In this document: in pieces, positions 39,061 to 50,466 of the stretch
How the letters are laid out: every line of letters starts with the position of its first letter
Position numbering within the stretch: the stretch's first letter is position 1
From: Diadophis punctatus similis
Lineage: Eukaryota; Chordata; Lepidosauria; Squamata; Dipsadidae
DNA length: 64,000 nucleotides
Direction of reading: 5' to 3'
Assembly (NCBI GenBank): GCA_023053685.1
Contig: JALIGW010000002.1
Coordinates: 168,632,430 to 168,696,429, forward strand
Notes under the pieces: generated by a model
Seen by the model: only the letters and a program-made list of their open reading frames with translations
The model's database searches: none
Told to the model about the DNA's origin: nothing
Translations under genes and position numbers: made by a program

Positions 39061-39174
39061 CAGGGGTGGTATTCGCTTACCTTCCCTACCAGTTCGCAAA
39101 TGTGAGTGGGCCCACCCGCAGTCGCCGCTAGCAGTTTGCCCGAACCAGTCCAAACTGGCTGAATACCACCTCTG
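39061..39174. mobile_element. Outer hAT MITE of a nested pair
   Basis: CAGGGGTGGTATTCGCTTAC at the left and GGCTGAATACCACCTCTG at the right. Its left target copy AGCCACAT is at 39053-39060. The right copy was split by the inner hAT and is rebuilt at 39610-39617. Confidence 0.88.
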
Positions 39175-39176
39175 AG

Positions 39177-39603
39177 CAGTGGTGGGTTTTTACCAGTGCG
39201 ATCCACTCTATGGCACCGGTAGCAGCCGGCGGATTATGAAATTTGCGCATGACGGCTCCGGTGCCATCTTTGCCGGTCCGTCATGCCCCACCATATTTTT
39301 TCCGCAATTTTCAGCTTTTGTTGCTTCCTGCGCATGCGCGGAAGCAAAATCTTGTGAGGGGACACATGCCTGTGCAAGATTTTGGCGAGATTTTGCTTCC
39401 ACACATGCGCAAAAGCAAAAAATCACTAAAATCGCGTGCACGGGTATGTCCCCTCGCGAGATTTTGGCGAGATTTTGCTTCCGCGCATGCGCGGAAGCAA
39501 AATCATACAAGGGGGCACGTGCGTGTAGTGCTCGAGTGTGCACATGCAACATGGCGATGCGCATGAAGCGCACCGGTAGCGAGGTAAGAGCAACCCGCCC
39601 CTG
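39177..39603. mobile_element. Inner hAT element (CAGTGGTGGGTTT ends)
   Basis: CAGTGGTGGGTTTTTACC at the left and GCAACCCGCCCCTG at the right. The perfect 8-bp duplication CCTCTGAG (39169-39176 and 39604-39611) straddles the end of the outer element and the first two bases of its target copy. The interior repeats GCGCATGCGCGGAAGCAAAAT and GCGAGATTTTG motifs. Related to 44779-45184 and 57310-57577. Confidence 0.92.
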
Positions 39604-39617
39604 CCTCTGAGCCACAT

Positions 39618-40291
39618 GTCTTAAAAAGCAAACTGATGATGGGAAAAGGAATTAAAATGTAGGGAAAATATTCTGGAGTATGATTGAAAAGTCAGAGATT
39701 ATTTTCTTTACTAAGTGATTGTGTTCTTCCATAAGACAGAAGAAAGAACTCGGTTGAAAAGTGATACTTTATGTGCTTACAAAAATCTAGATTATCATCG
39801 TTATCATCTCTCATCTATGCAGGATGTGGTTGATGAAATTGAGAATCGGAAGACATTCATAGAAAGAGTGAACATACAAGTGATGCATGAAATATATTGC
39901 CATGGAAAATTATATTGCAGAATTTTTTTTTTAAAAAAATGCAAATTGGAAACAAGAATTCCCTATGAGAGGGGGAAGTTAGATGAAACAGCGCAGGTGT
40001 AGAGCCAGAAAGTTCTGAGTGGGTGTTGGTGTGTATATTCATTCATTCTTTTATTCACCCATACAGGTTTGCTTGTCAATAATTGTGGATCTTAGGATGG
40101 AATTGTTTTTGAAATATGAATAGCCAGCCCTATGGCTATTGGATACTGTCACTTGGCTTGAGCAGATTTGCCAAGCCTACCAGAAATAAACAATTTCCTC
40201 CTGATTTTTCATGTAGAACAGAGAACATCCAATTGGAGACTGTAATAGGTAGTTCAATTATAATTGTACCTAAATAATTGGTACAGGAGTG
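39618..40291. other. Intergenic DNA, one unassigned open frame
   Basis: A 95-codon frame at 39715-40002 (+) has a protein-like stretch (LDYHRYHLSSMQDVVDEIEN), but I recognise no family and see no supporting splice pair. Treated as non-coding. Confidence 0.35.
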
Positions 40292-40535
40292 CAATAATAG
40301 CAACAGCAGTAGCACTTAGACTTATATATCACTTTAAAGTGCTTTACAGCCTTCTCTAAATGGTTTACAGAGTCAGTATATTGTCCCCAACAATTTGGGT
40401 CCTCATTTTACCCACCTCGGATGGAAGGCTGAGTCAGCCTTGAGCCTGGTGAGATTTGAACTACCAAATTGCAGACAGTTAGCAGAAATAGCCTGCAGTA
40501 CTGCACTCGAACCACTGCGCCCCTGCAGCTCATGA
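40292..40535 (-). mobile_element. tRNA-derived squamate SINE
   Basis: Minus strand: GAGCTGCAGGGGCGCAGTGG head, TGAGTCAGCC complement, ATACTGACTCTGTAAACC, and CTTAGACTTATATATCACTT as the mirrored tail with GCTATT-like repeats. Same family as 10950 and 22664. Confidence 0.85.
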
Positions 40536-40831
40536 TAATAAGGTAATGACGGATGTAATGTCTTCAACTTCCTGACCGCATGCAAGCTGCCTCAAAACCC
40601 ACACAGGTCCCTATAAAGGCCCCAGAGTTCCTCCAACATAGCCATTATTGGGGCCATTTAAAGGGAGAACAAAATCAGAGGAATATCATGTAGATATTTA
40701 GAGATTTAGACCTTTCCTAGTCTAAATTGAATTGAATTGTTCTGACCCATAAACCCCTTAGTCTCTCTTTCACCTGACAAGGAAACACCACATACAGAGA
40801 CAGACATAAAAACATAGACACACACTAATTA

Positions 40832-41704
40832 TAAGATGACCAGACGTCCCGCTTTTGGCGGGACAGACACGCTTTTCAAGCGTGTGTCCCGCGTCCCGCA
40901 TTCTTTCCAAAAAGTCATGCTTTTTTGGAAAGAATGCCGAAATAGCAGGACGTCTGGTCACCTTAGAAGGGGAAGCACAAAAGAGAGGTACTACCACCGA
41001 AATAAAAACCGGAAGCAAGTCGGGCAAAGCGGAATTTCAGCGAGCCGGCTGCCTGCTGGGGAGAGGGGGAAGGGGGGCTGCTCCTCCTCTCCTTCCCCCG
41101 CCCCATCCCTAGCCCCGCCCTCGGAGGCGCCGCTGCTGTTGGGATGCGGGTGGAGGGGTGAGGGACGAGGAGCCGTCGCCGCTGCCGTTGTCTCAGAAAA
41201 AGGGGGTTGAGGCGCCGCTGCGGACTCGGAGCGGCGGTTTGAGCTCGCGAGCGGCCCCTCCGGCGGCGCAAACAGCCCTTCCTCGTCCCCCTCCCCTTCC
41301 TTTCCCCCGTCGCCTCGCTGCCGCCGTTGCCCTGGGGCCGGCCGGGCAACCGGGAGACCACGGCGCTTGGATGCCTGGAGCTCGCGACAGAGACCTAGCC
41401 CCGAGCCCGCCATGGGCTGCTGCGGGAGCGCCGCCTCGCAGGTAAGCTGCCGGCTGCCTCCTTTCCCCGCCTCCCGCCTCCCGATCGTCGCTTGCCAGCC
41501 CAAGCCACTGCCGGCTCCCGAAGGGGAGGCGGGAGGCGAGGAAAGGCCTCCCGCCTCCCCCCCCACCTGGACGCCGACATTTGCGTTGTTTTGCCCTCTG
41601 CGCATGCGCAGCATTCTGCACATGCGCAGAGGGCAAAACTCAAATGGCGGTGCCCAGGCGGGCCCGCCCCCCATCCTGCTTAAAAAAAAAATCTGGTCAC
41701 TTTA
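40832..41704. mobile_element. Non-autonomous hAT element, GC-rich family, copy 3 (inverted)
   Basis: TAAGATGACCAGACGTCCCG at the left and TCTGGTCACTTTA at the right, with a perfect 8-bp duplication ACTAATTA at 40824-40831 and 41705-41712. It is inverted relative to copies 1 and 2: the GCGCATGCGCAGAGGGCAAA block and CCTCCCGCCTCC region are at the right (about 41450-41690). The middle (about 40970-41450) is a private CpG-rich block with a first-exon-like structure (see 41412-41441). No hairpin unit and no transposase. Confidence 0.92.
41412..41441 (+). other. Possible captured first exon with splice donor inside hAT copy 3
   Basis: Kozak-like GAGCCCGCCATGGGC opens ten codons, MGCCGSAASQ, followed at once by GTAAGC. 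MGCC at the start is a myristoylation/palmitoylation-type N-terminus. A CpG-rich 400-bp leader precedes it. Copies 1 and 2 lack this block. I do not recognise the parent gene; chance in GC-rich DNA is possible. Confidence 0.35.
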
Positions 41705-41712
41705 ACTAATTA

Positions 41713-42275
41713 TGATGTTGCATGATATAATGTACATGGTATGGTTATAACATTATCATAACCATAATGTTATAATAAATACATGGAATAATGTTTGCTA
41801 TGTTACTCCTTCCGATCTTCTCTTTCTCAGCTTGGAGATCTTTTTGCTTAGTCATCTCTTAATTCATCCTTTTTAACTCCAGTTGGAAGCTTGTTTTTAT
41901 CCTTTTCTTGCCTTGTAGCCCTTCCAAATATCCCATTTTCAGGTACCCTCTGCACATTCCTTGTAATTTTTTCAGGTAAGAGAATTTCACGTAGCCCATT
42001 GGGGGAGGAAATTTATATAAAACAGGGCTTTTGTTTTGCATTGCTGAGGCCAAACAGGCTATTATATTGAAGATACAAATGAGAAATGATCCAATGCATA
42101 CTCCCTTAGTTTCTTCAGAGTTAATTTTGGTAAATTTGCATGGATATTTGTACCAATGCTGATTGTTTTCCATTGATGTGTTCTGCATTCCTCTCCCATC
42201 CAAATAATGAAATAATCTCATAGATTGGACCTCCATCTGATGAATTTACCCAAATCACTTTTATTTCCTGCTATA
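41713..42275. other. Intergenic DNA, nothing recognised
   Basis: A 125-codon minus frame (41859-42236) shows no recognisable motif and no splice support. Confidence 0.4.
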
Positions 42276-42520
42276 GAGCCGAAGTGGCGCAGTGGTTAGA
42301 GTACAGTACTACAGTCTACTTCAGCCGACTGCTAGCTGAAGTTTGGCAGTTCAAATTTCACCGGCTCAAGGTTGACTCAGCCTTCCATCCTTCCGAGGTA
42401 GGTAAAATGAGGACTCAGATTCTTGGGGGCAATATGCTGACTCTGTAAACTGCTTAGAGAAGGTTGTAAAAGCACTATGAAGTGGTATATAAGTCTAAGT
42501 GCTATTGCTATATTGCTATA
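42276..42520 (+). mobile_element. tRNA-derived squamate SINE, full length
   Basis: Head GAGCCGAAGTGGCGCAGTGG (A box), GTTCAAATTTC (B-box region), ACTCAGCCTTCCATCCTTCC, CAATATGCTGACTCTGTAAA and GTGGTATATAAGTCTAAGTG, ending in GCTATT-like repeats. It is the most complete copy of this family in the window. Confidence 0.88.
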
Positions 42521-43161
42521 ACCCCTATCCTTCTTTCAAAGTTGAGGAGTAACAGAATGGAAGAATTAGTCAGATTTTGAATATGAGTAAACATTTTCCC
42601 TCTGTTTTTTGCAGTGGGAAATCTATCTTTGCTATGATCTTGCTTCCATTTCGGCTGGAAAAAAAAAGCTAATTTAAAAAACTAGCATCAAAAAGTTTTT
42701 TTAAAAAAAAAACCAAATATAAATAATCTTCTGAACCATATGACTCCTGGCCTTCTTTTTTCATTCAAGCAATATAAGAAATCTCAACCAGTTCTTTCTG
42801 AATTGCATTTAGTGCCAGAAATGGCAAGATTGCTATTCTGATGTGTTCCACAACCTGAACTGATCTTTCATTAATCTGATTTTGGATGACATATTGCAGA
42901 CATTGGCAGAAGAGTATTTGAGAAAAATAACTTGGCTCTTCTTTCTTTTCCCAACTTACCACTGAATCCAATGCTAATCTTTCACATGGGTTGGGGGGGG
43001 CATGAGACCTGCTTTTTGGGACGGCCTACAGAATGAGAGGCTCTGAAATCAAGGCAGATAAGGAAAATCATAGGAAGCTAACTTCCTAAGGCCACCAGTA
43101 TTATTTGACCATGAGATGTGCTCCAAGAACAGGGCTCAAGGCAACACATTAAGCCAAAACA
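42521..43161. other. Intergenic DNA, nothing recognised
   Basis: Contains A-rich runs near 42655-42725. No gene. Confidence 0.4.
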
Positions 43162-43163
43162 TA

Positions 43164-43929
43164 CCGTATTTTTCGGAGTATAAGACGCACAGGAGTATAA
43201 GACGCACCTTAGTTTTTGGGGAGGAAAATAGGGGGAAAAATCTGCCTACCAGGTATTCATCTGGCTAGGGTCCTTAGTCTGGTCAGCTTCAGCACATTAT
43301 TTTATCCCCTGGTTAGGACTTAAAAAAACCTTCTTCTGAGAGAGTAACAATGAAAGAGCCTGCAAGCCGGTAAGAGCTGGGAAGATCGTTAGCACCTGGT
43401 TAGGGCTAGAAAAAAACTTATTCGGAGTAGCTTCAGCACATTATTTTATCTCCTGGTTAGGACTTAAAAAAACCTTCTTCTGAGAGAGTAACAATGAAAG
43501 AGCATGCAAGCCAGTAACAGCTGGGAAGATAGTTAGCACCTGGTTAGGGCTAGAAAAAAACTTATTCGGAGCAAGTAGAGCAATGAAAAAAAATTCTGCA
43601 AAGACTTAGGGCTGGAAAAACATTCTTTGGCGAGAGTAACAATGAAAAAGCCTGCAAGGTATACTCTGGTTTCTCTTCAGATCGTATAAATCTTTCGCCT
43701 TTTACTAAAGATTTCCGTGGAGAGGAACATTTATGAGTTTCTATTAATTTTTGGAGGCCCTGCTTCGGAAAAAGAAAAAAGAAAAAGCCTGCAAGGTAAG
43801 AGCTGGGAAGATCTGTTAGCACCTAGTTAGGGCTGGAAAAAAAAGCTACATTCGAAGTATAAGACGCACCCAAATTTTCAGCCACTTTTAGGGAGGAAAA
43901 GGGTGCGTCTTATACTCCGAAAAATACGG
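43164..43929. mobile_element. 766-bp mariner-like MITE with internal tandem repeat
   Basis: CCGTATTTTTCGGAGTATAA at the left and TTATACTCCGAAAAATACGG at the right are matching TIRs. TA precedes it (43162-43163) but CT follows, so the right target base has decayed. Inside, AGCTTCAGCACATTATTTTA recurs at 43285 and 43429 (144-bp step), followed by two shorter, more diverged units to about 43860. Confidence 0.9.
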
Positions 43930-44002
43930 CTTCGTTTGGTATGTTGTGTGAACCCAGTCAATTTATGACTATCACTGAGTATTGTATCTTATGATTTATA
44001 TT

Positions 44003-44125
44003 ATCATATTTTATGATTATGATCATGATCTATCACTTGTTGCTTGTATGTACGTTGAGAGCTTATGCATCAGAGACAAATTCCTTGTGTGTCCAATCAC
44101 ACTTGGCCAAAAAAGAATTCTATTA
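44003..44125 (+). mobile_element. CR1-L3 ('Snake1'-like) LINE 3' end
   Basis: GAGAGCTTATGCATCAGAGA, CAAATTCCTTGTGTGTCCAA, TCACACTTGGCCAAAAAAGAATTCTATT. This is the same 3' end as 48102-48180 and 49500-49700 (both minus), which in snakes carries AGAAT-type tails. Confidence 0.75.
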
Positions 44126-44770
44126 TTCATCCAGCCATGGTTAAATAAATAATTGTTTATAGTGTTGTACCATAGAACCAACATGTATTGTTTACATGGC
44201 TTTTAATATTCAGGGTTCCCTTTACTTGCACATTTATGTTTATTTTTTAATATGGCCAACTGATAAAAGCAATACTCAATAATAATGGAAATAATGGAAA
44301 AAACTGTGCTTTGTCCTGAAATGCTAATTTCCAATATAATGAGGACATCAAAAGCATCACAATTGGGCAGGATAAATATATATTCAAGTATAAATCTTTT
44401 TCGGTATTATGGCTCTCAATCTGCTACAATGTCCAAAAACCTGGACAATGCAATTGGTGATAAAAAGATTTTTTAAAAATAGAAAATGCCAACCAATATT
44501 TGTTGTTCTTATGGCAAAAGATAATTTGTTCTGTTGCTTCCCAGTGACTAGTATTGAGAAGCTGTTTCCTTTGCTTTAGAGGCAGCTGGTGATCTTGGTC
44601 TCAAGTTTCTGCTGATAAATGCCAAGCTTATCTGGAATTAGATCACCTTCATCCAAGACTTGGTTGTAACAACCTGGCATATATTAGTGAAAACTGTCTA
44701 GATAAGGGCAGTGATATTGTCCTTTGGGAGATCTATCAGAGTCAGGAAGGGTGGGGGGATTTACCTTAGG
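44126..44770. other. Intergenic DNA, nothing recognised
   Basis: No exon-like or repeat-end signals. Confidence 0.45.
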
Positions 44771-44778
44771 GTACACCT

Positions 44779-45184
44779 CAGGGGTGGGTTTCACTTACCT
44801 TCGCCACCGGTTCGCATAGCGATGTTTTGCATGCGCGCGTTTGCTCCTCTCGCGCGCGCGCGCGTTCCCCCATCCAATTTCACTTACGCGCATGCTCAGT
44901 AGCAGGATTCAGCCCGAAACACAGCTGAGGAACTGATCAGCTGTGCTTCGGGCAAAGAAATAAAGGTCAGTATTAACCCGGGGGCAGGCGGTAGGGCTCT
45001 TTTTCAAGCCGCAGAAGAGGAGAAGCCATCCAAACATGGAAACATTCACCAAACATTCCAAAAAAAGATGGCGGTGCCCACGGACCGGCACCAACTGAAC
45101 CGGATCCATGACGCCATTGTCACGTCATCAGTGGGTCTCTAACGGTTCGGGTGATCTGGTCCAAACCGGGAGGAACCCACCCCG
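44779..45184. mobile_element. hAT element (CAGGGGTGGGTTTC ... GAACCCACCCCG)
   Basis: CAGGGGTGGGTTTCACTTAC at the left and GGAACCCACCCCG at the right, with a perfect 8-bp duplication GTACACCT at 44771-44778 and 45185-45192. The interior has a CGCGCGCGCGCG run and GCTGTGCTTCGGGC repeats. Related to 39177-39603 and 57310-57577. Confidence 0.92.
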
Positions 45185-45192
45185 GTACACCT

Positions 45193-46544
45193 TACCTTTG
45201 ACCAAAGATTTGCTTTGAAGGCAATGAGGTGTGAAGCTCTGTTTAAAATAGACCAATAGGAATGGAATGTTCCTCTACTGGCTACCCTGCTACCCAGTTG
45301 AATTGCTTTCTGGGTTCTCTAAGTGAGTTTCTGGGTTGGGATTGAATTCCCTCACCTTACAATGTGAAGAAACTTCAGCCTCCATGCCCTGGGAGTATTC
45401 GCTCTCCACAGTGGCCATGGTAATCTTTGCTCAACACATGCATATTGGCCCTTGCCTATGCCTTGGAGCAGTTCTAGGTGATCTGGACATGTAGGGCATT
45501 ACTTCTCACCTATTGTCATGGTCAGATCACTTCCTAATCCTGTTAAGAGCAATTGCTATCCAAGAGCTCTGTAGGGCTGGGATATTTATTAGAATGGTCT
45601 TTCCCATTTGTCTGATGGATCTGAAGAATTTCAGAGGATGCTTGAAGGAGCCTCCAAGGGATCTGAGGAGTAGTTCTATTGATTGCCTGGTCAGTCTATT
45701 GGCATCAGGAGGTGCTCTTTACAGGAGTTCTCTGCTCTGAAGCAATTTCTTGCAGACTCCGACCTTACCTAGGGTTCAACTGAAAAGGGATGCCTGCTGA
45801 ACTTCACAAAATCTTGGTCTCTACAGTCCAATCCTGAGAGCGTACTATGGAACCACAGTGGTTTATTATAAAAAGATTACAAGCATCTCAGTAGGGACTT
45901 AAATATCTTGAAGTATCCAGATTGCCTTCCCCTAGTTTGTTCATTCCCTCAGAAGAAAATGTATTTCTTCCCACATAGCCCATGTTTTCTTACTATGGTG
46001 GAAACTGTATTATGTTTGAAGATGATCTGAAAACAACTATACACACCAGAAACCAAGAGTTTCATCATTAATGTAATTATTGTTGTTTTTGTTGTTGTTG
46101 CTGTTGTTGTATTATATTATTGTAGTTGTTATTTTGGGAACATTTCTCAACCAAGTTTAAAAGAGTTATTTCTGTAATTGTTTCAAAGTTGAGCTATTTA
46201 TCTTTTGATCTGACATGGTCACTGAAGAGGAGATGGTTCTGAAGACATGTTTGAGCACGGAGTTCCAACAGGAGCATTTTCTTCTCATTATTTTGTTTAT
46301 ATTATTTCTAAACATGTTATTCACTGTGGGAAAGGCAGGATGTAACCATCATAAAAATAAAGTGCACTTTGAAAAATTATGAAAGGAAATTATCATTTGC
46401 TTCCTTTGCTTCACTGACACAGGTGTGCCTCCTTACCTACAAATAGGATGTTTATGTCCCATTGGTTTAATTTAGAAAACCAACACAAAGAGGAGGGAGA
46501 TCTGATTTCTGTTGAACTGGACTCTAGGACATGCACCAACAAGC
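45193..46544. other. Intergenic DNA, possible old LINE endonuclease relic
   Basis: The frame at 45513-45740 begins SWSDHFLILL, which resembles the 'SDH' catalytic motif of LINE endonucleases. The rest does not align to anything I recognise. GTTGTT-rich sequence lies near 46079-46112. No host gene. Confidence 0.3.
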
Positions 46545-46770
46545 AGTAGTTAAAGAAAGGAGGTTCAGACTGAACATTAGGAAGAATTTAGTGAGAGCTG
46601 TTAAATAGAAGAATAGACTGCTTGAAATAGATCCCCTTTGCTAGTGGTTTTCAAACAGGGATGAATAGCCAGGAAATGATGAAAATTTAGTGAATTCTTA
46701 TGCAAGATTCCTGATTAAATGGTCTATAAATTCCTTTCTAGTACATGCATTTTGATTCTGTGGTTACCGC
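46545..46770 (+). mobile_element. Degenerate CR1 LINE 3' end
   Basis: GGAGGTTCAGACTGAACATT, AGGAAGAATTTAGTGAGAGC and GGTCTATAAATTCCTTTCTA follow the CR1 terminal order 'AGACTGGACATTAGGAAGAACTTC ... GATGGTCT..AGGTCCCTTC'. Confidence 0.65.
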
Positions 46771-48100
46771 TGAACACACTGTCAGATGCTCCCGTCTTAA
46801 AATTTGATCTGCAATAGTAAAAACAATATTAAGTACTAAATTCCTTCCCACTGTGTCTGACTGTTGATTACATCAAATTATTTACAAACATTAAAATTGC
46901 TTCTGGTTATTATCTTTACATCAAATGTTTCTCTTAAAATTGTATTCTTAAGTATTTGAGTTTTCCCTGCTGTGTGACATGTAATATATACAGAAGTAAT
47001 TCTTCCTTAATTTTATTCAAACTTCTATTTTGAATCTATATTGTTAATTTCATAGTCCCCAGGTTTGGTATCCCAATATGTTATTCTTAGTAAAATAGAA
47101 CTTTTCCAGTATTGGGTCAAACATGTCCTCCCAATTATCAGCATATATTTTAGCAGATAATATTTTTAATTTATTTCTTCTGGAAAGATTCATAGTTGAA
47201 AAAACCTGACATTTCAATTCAAGTTTTATTTTTTATTTTTGAAAAGAAGAGTCTTCCTTTCTAGTTCTTTTGAATGATTTACATGGCCATCACAAATGAT
47301 TAAATGTTCCTTCTATATCACAACAGTGTAACATTATATACGTCTTAGAATTTAATATGCACAGAATGGTGTGAACAGGTTTTTTTCCTTTTTACCTCTT
47401 GTTTGCTCGTTTTTAAATACAAAAGCTTTGTGTGGAAAGTCCCCTAATGGCACCAACTGTAACACTTCCTCCAACTGCAAATAACCAACTTCAAAGGTGG
47501 GATTTTCCTCAGGATTAACTGGGGAAGAAAGGGTTGATTCCCCTTTAGACGTGCTGCAACCTGAACTCTAACTTCTCCCAGATCTCTCAGTATCTAGGTT
47601 ACAAAAATTCAACAAGCCAATACATGTTCTTTTTGTTTCTAGCCCTAGTTCTGTAGTAACTTTTCGAGCTATAAAAAGCTTGGGACTCAAACATCTGAAA
47701 AAGAAGGGACCTGGATCTTCGATTGAAGCTCAACTCCTATTTACAAAAGTGACAGACATTCAGTGAAAGGTGCCAAACTTTAGTAAACAGTTGCTATCAG
47801 CTTATTAGGGAGCAATTCTTGTTTTCAGTAGTCCTGAGGAAAGGGGATTTCCAAAACAAAGAAAGATGTCACTTGTAAACATTCTTCTCTTGCATGCCTC
47901 TTGAGAAGAACCCAAGAATGTTTGCTGAGGGCCTACTCAGCAGTGACTTTCCCTCAGTTCAGGATAAAACTGACAAAAGCTGTTCAACAATGAACCCACA
48001 CCCCAAAAAACACAGTTGTGAAATTTTCTCAATGTTTATGAACAAAACTACACATCTATAGAACAATGTTTGAATAAAACAGTCTGTAACCTTATTTGAT
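46771..48100. other. Intergenic DNA, nothing recognised
   Basis: AT-rich sequence without exon or repeat-end signals. Confidence 0.45.
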
Positions 48101-48101
48101 C

Positions 48102-48180
48102 TTATAGAATAGAATAGAATAGAATTCTTTATTGGCCAAGTGTGATTGGACACACAAGGAATTTGTCTTTGGTGCTTATT
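48102..48180 (-). mobile_element. CR1-L3 ('Snake1'-like) 3' end with AGAAT tail
   Basis: ATAGAATAGAATAGAATAGAATTC, then TTTATTGGCCAAGTGTGATT and GGACACACAAGGAATTTGTC, is the mirrored end of the 44003-44125 copy. The pentamer run is its 3' tail on the minus strand. Confidence 0.8.
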
Positions 48181-48224
48181 CATATCTGATTCCAGTAATT
48201 CAGTGGATCTTATTTCTGGATAAG

Positions 48225-48385
48225 AGAATAATTGGATTGTAGCCTTTTTAAGTAGTATTAACCATTTTAAGAGGAGATTGGACAACAATTTGTCTGAAAC
48301 AATATAGTTTCTTGCTTGAGCAGGGGTTGGACTATAAAACCCCCAAGGTCCCTTCCAACTCTTTTATTCTGTTACTCTGTTATTA
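48225..48385 (+). mobile_element. CR1 LINE 3' end
   Basis: AAGAGGAGATTGGACAACAA, TTTGTCTGAAACAATATAGT, GCAGGGGTTGGACTATAAAA and CCAAGGTCCCTTCCAACTCT end in TTCTGTTACTCTGTTATT repeats. This is the classic CR1 terminal sequence. Confidence 0.85.
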
Positions 48386-49495
48386 AAAACTTCAGCCACC
48401 TTTCCCCTGGTTATGATGATGGTTACTGCCATATAATATGGAAATGGATAATCAGCAAAAAACATATTTTTATGGTGTACATTTTTACCAAAGACAACTA
48501 GGCTGACACACGAATCTCTCTGCTTTGCATTGCTCAAGCCACCAATAAACTCCAGGATTCAAAGGAAGTGAAGAGGTAAATCCTACTTTGAGTTGAGCTC
48601 ACCACCTTTGAGGACATTTTCCAACTTGTCAGTCTAACCTATAACTGGTAGTTTCCCATCCAGATGAGTAATCAAATAAGGTTGTTAGTTTAGAATTATC
48701 AAATTGCCTTTTCTCTTGATTAGTTTCAAAAAGATCAAGTTTCTAACAATATCAGATAAAGCCTCTATTGATAAAATGGGTATTAAATGACCACATTAGA
48801 ATGAAATGTATTGATTTATTAAATTTATATGCCACCCATCTCAGTATCGTGACTCTGGGTGGCTTACAACATCATAAAAACAAGAATACAAAAGCATTAA
48901 AATATTAATAAAATTAAACATTAAAATTAACCCCCCAAAAAGGTAAATTAGGAACCAGTACAGGAGTGGGATAGAGCTGGGATCTTCTTCTAAGTTCACT
49001 AGCCATCTCCAGCATGAAATACCCCATATGAGCCCCAATCCAATCAGAAAAGCCAATAAATACTAGAGAGAGAGAGAAAGATTAACAGATGATGGAATGA
49101 ATAGCCTGAAATAATTCAATAAAGGCATTTATTTCAGCTCTTTGAAGTGCAGATGTTTTGTGTTTTGCCATGGGACTGCACTTAAAAAAATTGAGTGAGA
49201 TTCCAAGAAATGATAATGATTAGGTATGTATTGCATAACAGGTAATTTATTATTTGCTAGTTTATTTAATTGTACCCTATGCCACTATAGTTTTCTTTTG
49301 ACTCTAGGAAGGGTTGATAGCATTATCACTCGAATGTTGGAAAAGCCAGTAGTCCATGCATATCTTAAGATTTAAAATCCTGACAGTTTACTATTTCATG
49401 CTGTGATTTCCTGAAAGGGCTGTTCCCCTTTTAGCCTGTTCATTGTCTCATGCAAAGTAATTGTATATATGTAATTCACCTTAGAAAAAGCCTTA
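48386..49495. other. Intergenic DNA with a retroposon tail fragment
   Basis: 48812-48905 reads TTATATGCCACCCATCTCAG ... GACTCTGGGTGGCTTACAAC, the same old tail module as 298-365, followed by AATTAAA repeats. Nothing else seen. Confidence 0.5.
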
Positions 49496-49499
49496 ATAA

Positions 49500-49700
49500 G
49501 AATGGAATGGAATGGAATGGAATGGAATGGAATGGAATATTCTTTATTGGCCAAGTTGATCAGACACACAAGGAATTTGTCTCCGGTGCATAAGCTCACA
49601 GTGTACATATAAATAGCAAGTAATGGGTCATAGGTCATAATCATAATTACAATCATTAATCGTAAATTACAAACAACAATTGAAAAATCATAAGAAATCA
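49500..49700 (-). mobile_element. CR1-L3 ('Snake1'-like) 3' end with GGAAT tail
   Basis: Seven GGAAT units (49501-49538), then TATTCTTTATTGGCCAAGTT, GATCAGACACACAAGGAATT and TGTCTCCGGTGCATAAGCTC. It extends to about 49700 with AATCATAATTACAAT-type sequence matching 44003-44040. Confidence 0.82.
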
Positions 49701-50466
49701 ATAGGAGAAGATAGTAGAAAAGATGAGAAGATGAGAAATGACACAGTGCTGTGGGAATTAAGTGTTCAGCAGAGTTATGACACAAAAAATGTAATCCTGC
49801 TGGAGCTTAACCTGGAAGTACCCATAAAATATAGTCCTGTGAACTAGTCCTTTGAATATTGGGCAAAAACAGATGGCATTTAATGTCATAATTCATCACC
49901 TGTTTGTTCAAGAAAGAGTTGGTATGGTGGGCCATAAACCAACCTGAACCTGCTGCATGTTTTTGTATGGGGATGGGCTCTCAAGAAGGTCATGGTGAGA
50001 ACCACTTCCTGTCTACGGAAATAAAAAATCTTACAAAATCTTTGTAGAAGGCCCTGCGTTTGCACAATTCACTGAATCACAGACTTAGCCAACCATATTT
50101 TTTTTAGTCCCACAATTAGTGTAAACTCAACTCATGTAATTCAGTGTACCATTTTTCATTTCAATCCAGAAAACTAATTGGGTAAATCATAGTTACATTA
50201 ACCATGGATAATTATGTTATGCAGACATAGGGACTGTGTTTCAGTGGACTCAAAAAGTTAACTGGGTGTTTTATTAGCCCCTTTCCCACCCCCAGAAATA
50301 GAGAGAACTCCTTGTGCTATTACTGAATCTGAAAGGAGATAGATAATTTAATATGAAGAAAATCTTAGAACATCAACGGTTCCTAGAAATCTGAAAGGCA
50401 GAAATAGTTTATTGGAATGCTAGCCCTAAGCTAGCCTCCATCCCTAAATTATACTTATGTTATAAA
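49701..50466. other. Intergenic DNA, nothing recognised
   Basis: No exon-like or repeat-end signals. Confidence 0.45.

Noticed and set aside
39715..40002. 95-codon frame with protein-like composition
   Set aside because: No family recognised, no convincing donor or acceptor pair, and no neighbouring exons.
40963..41674. Frames of 132-227 codons, Arg/Ala/Pro-rich
   Set aside because: CpG-rich hAT interior with few stops on either strand. Only the short Kozak-ATG-GTAAGC structure at 41412-41441 was kept, at low confidence.
49501..49538. GGAAT pentamers considered as satellite III
   Set aside because: Only seven units, directly joined to a CR1-L3 3' end, so it is a LINE tail.
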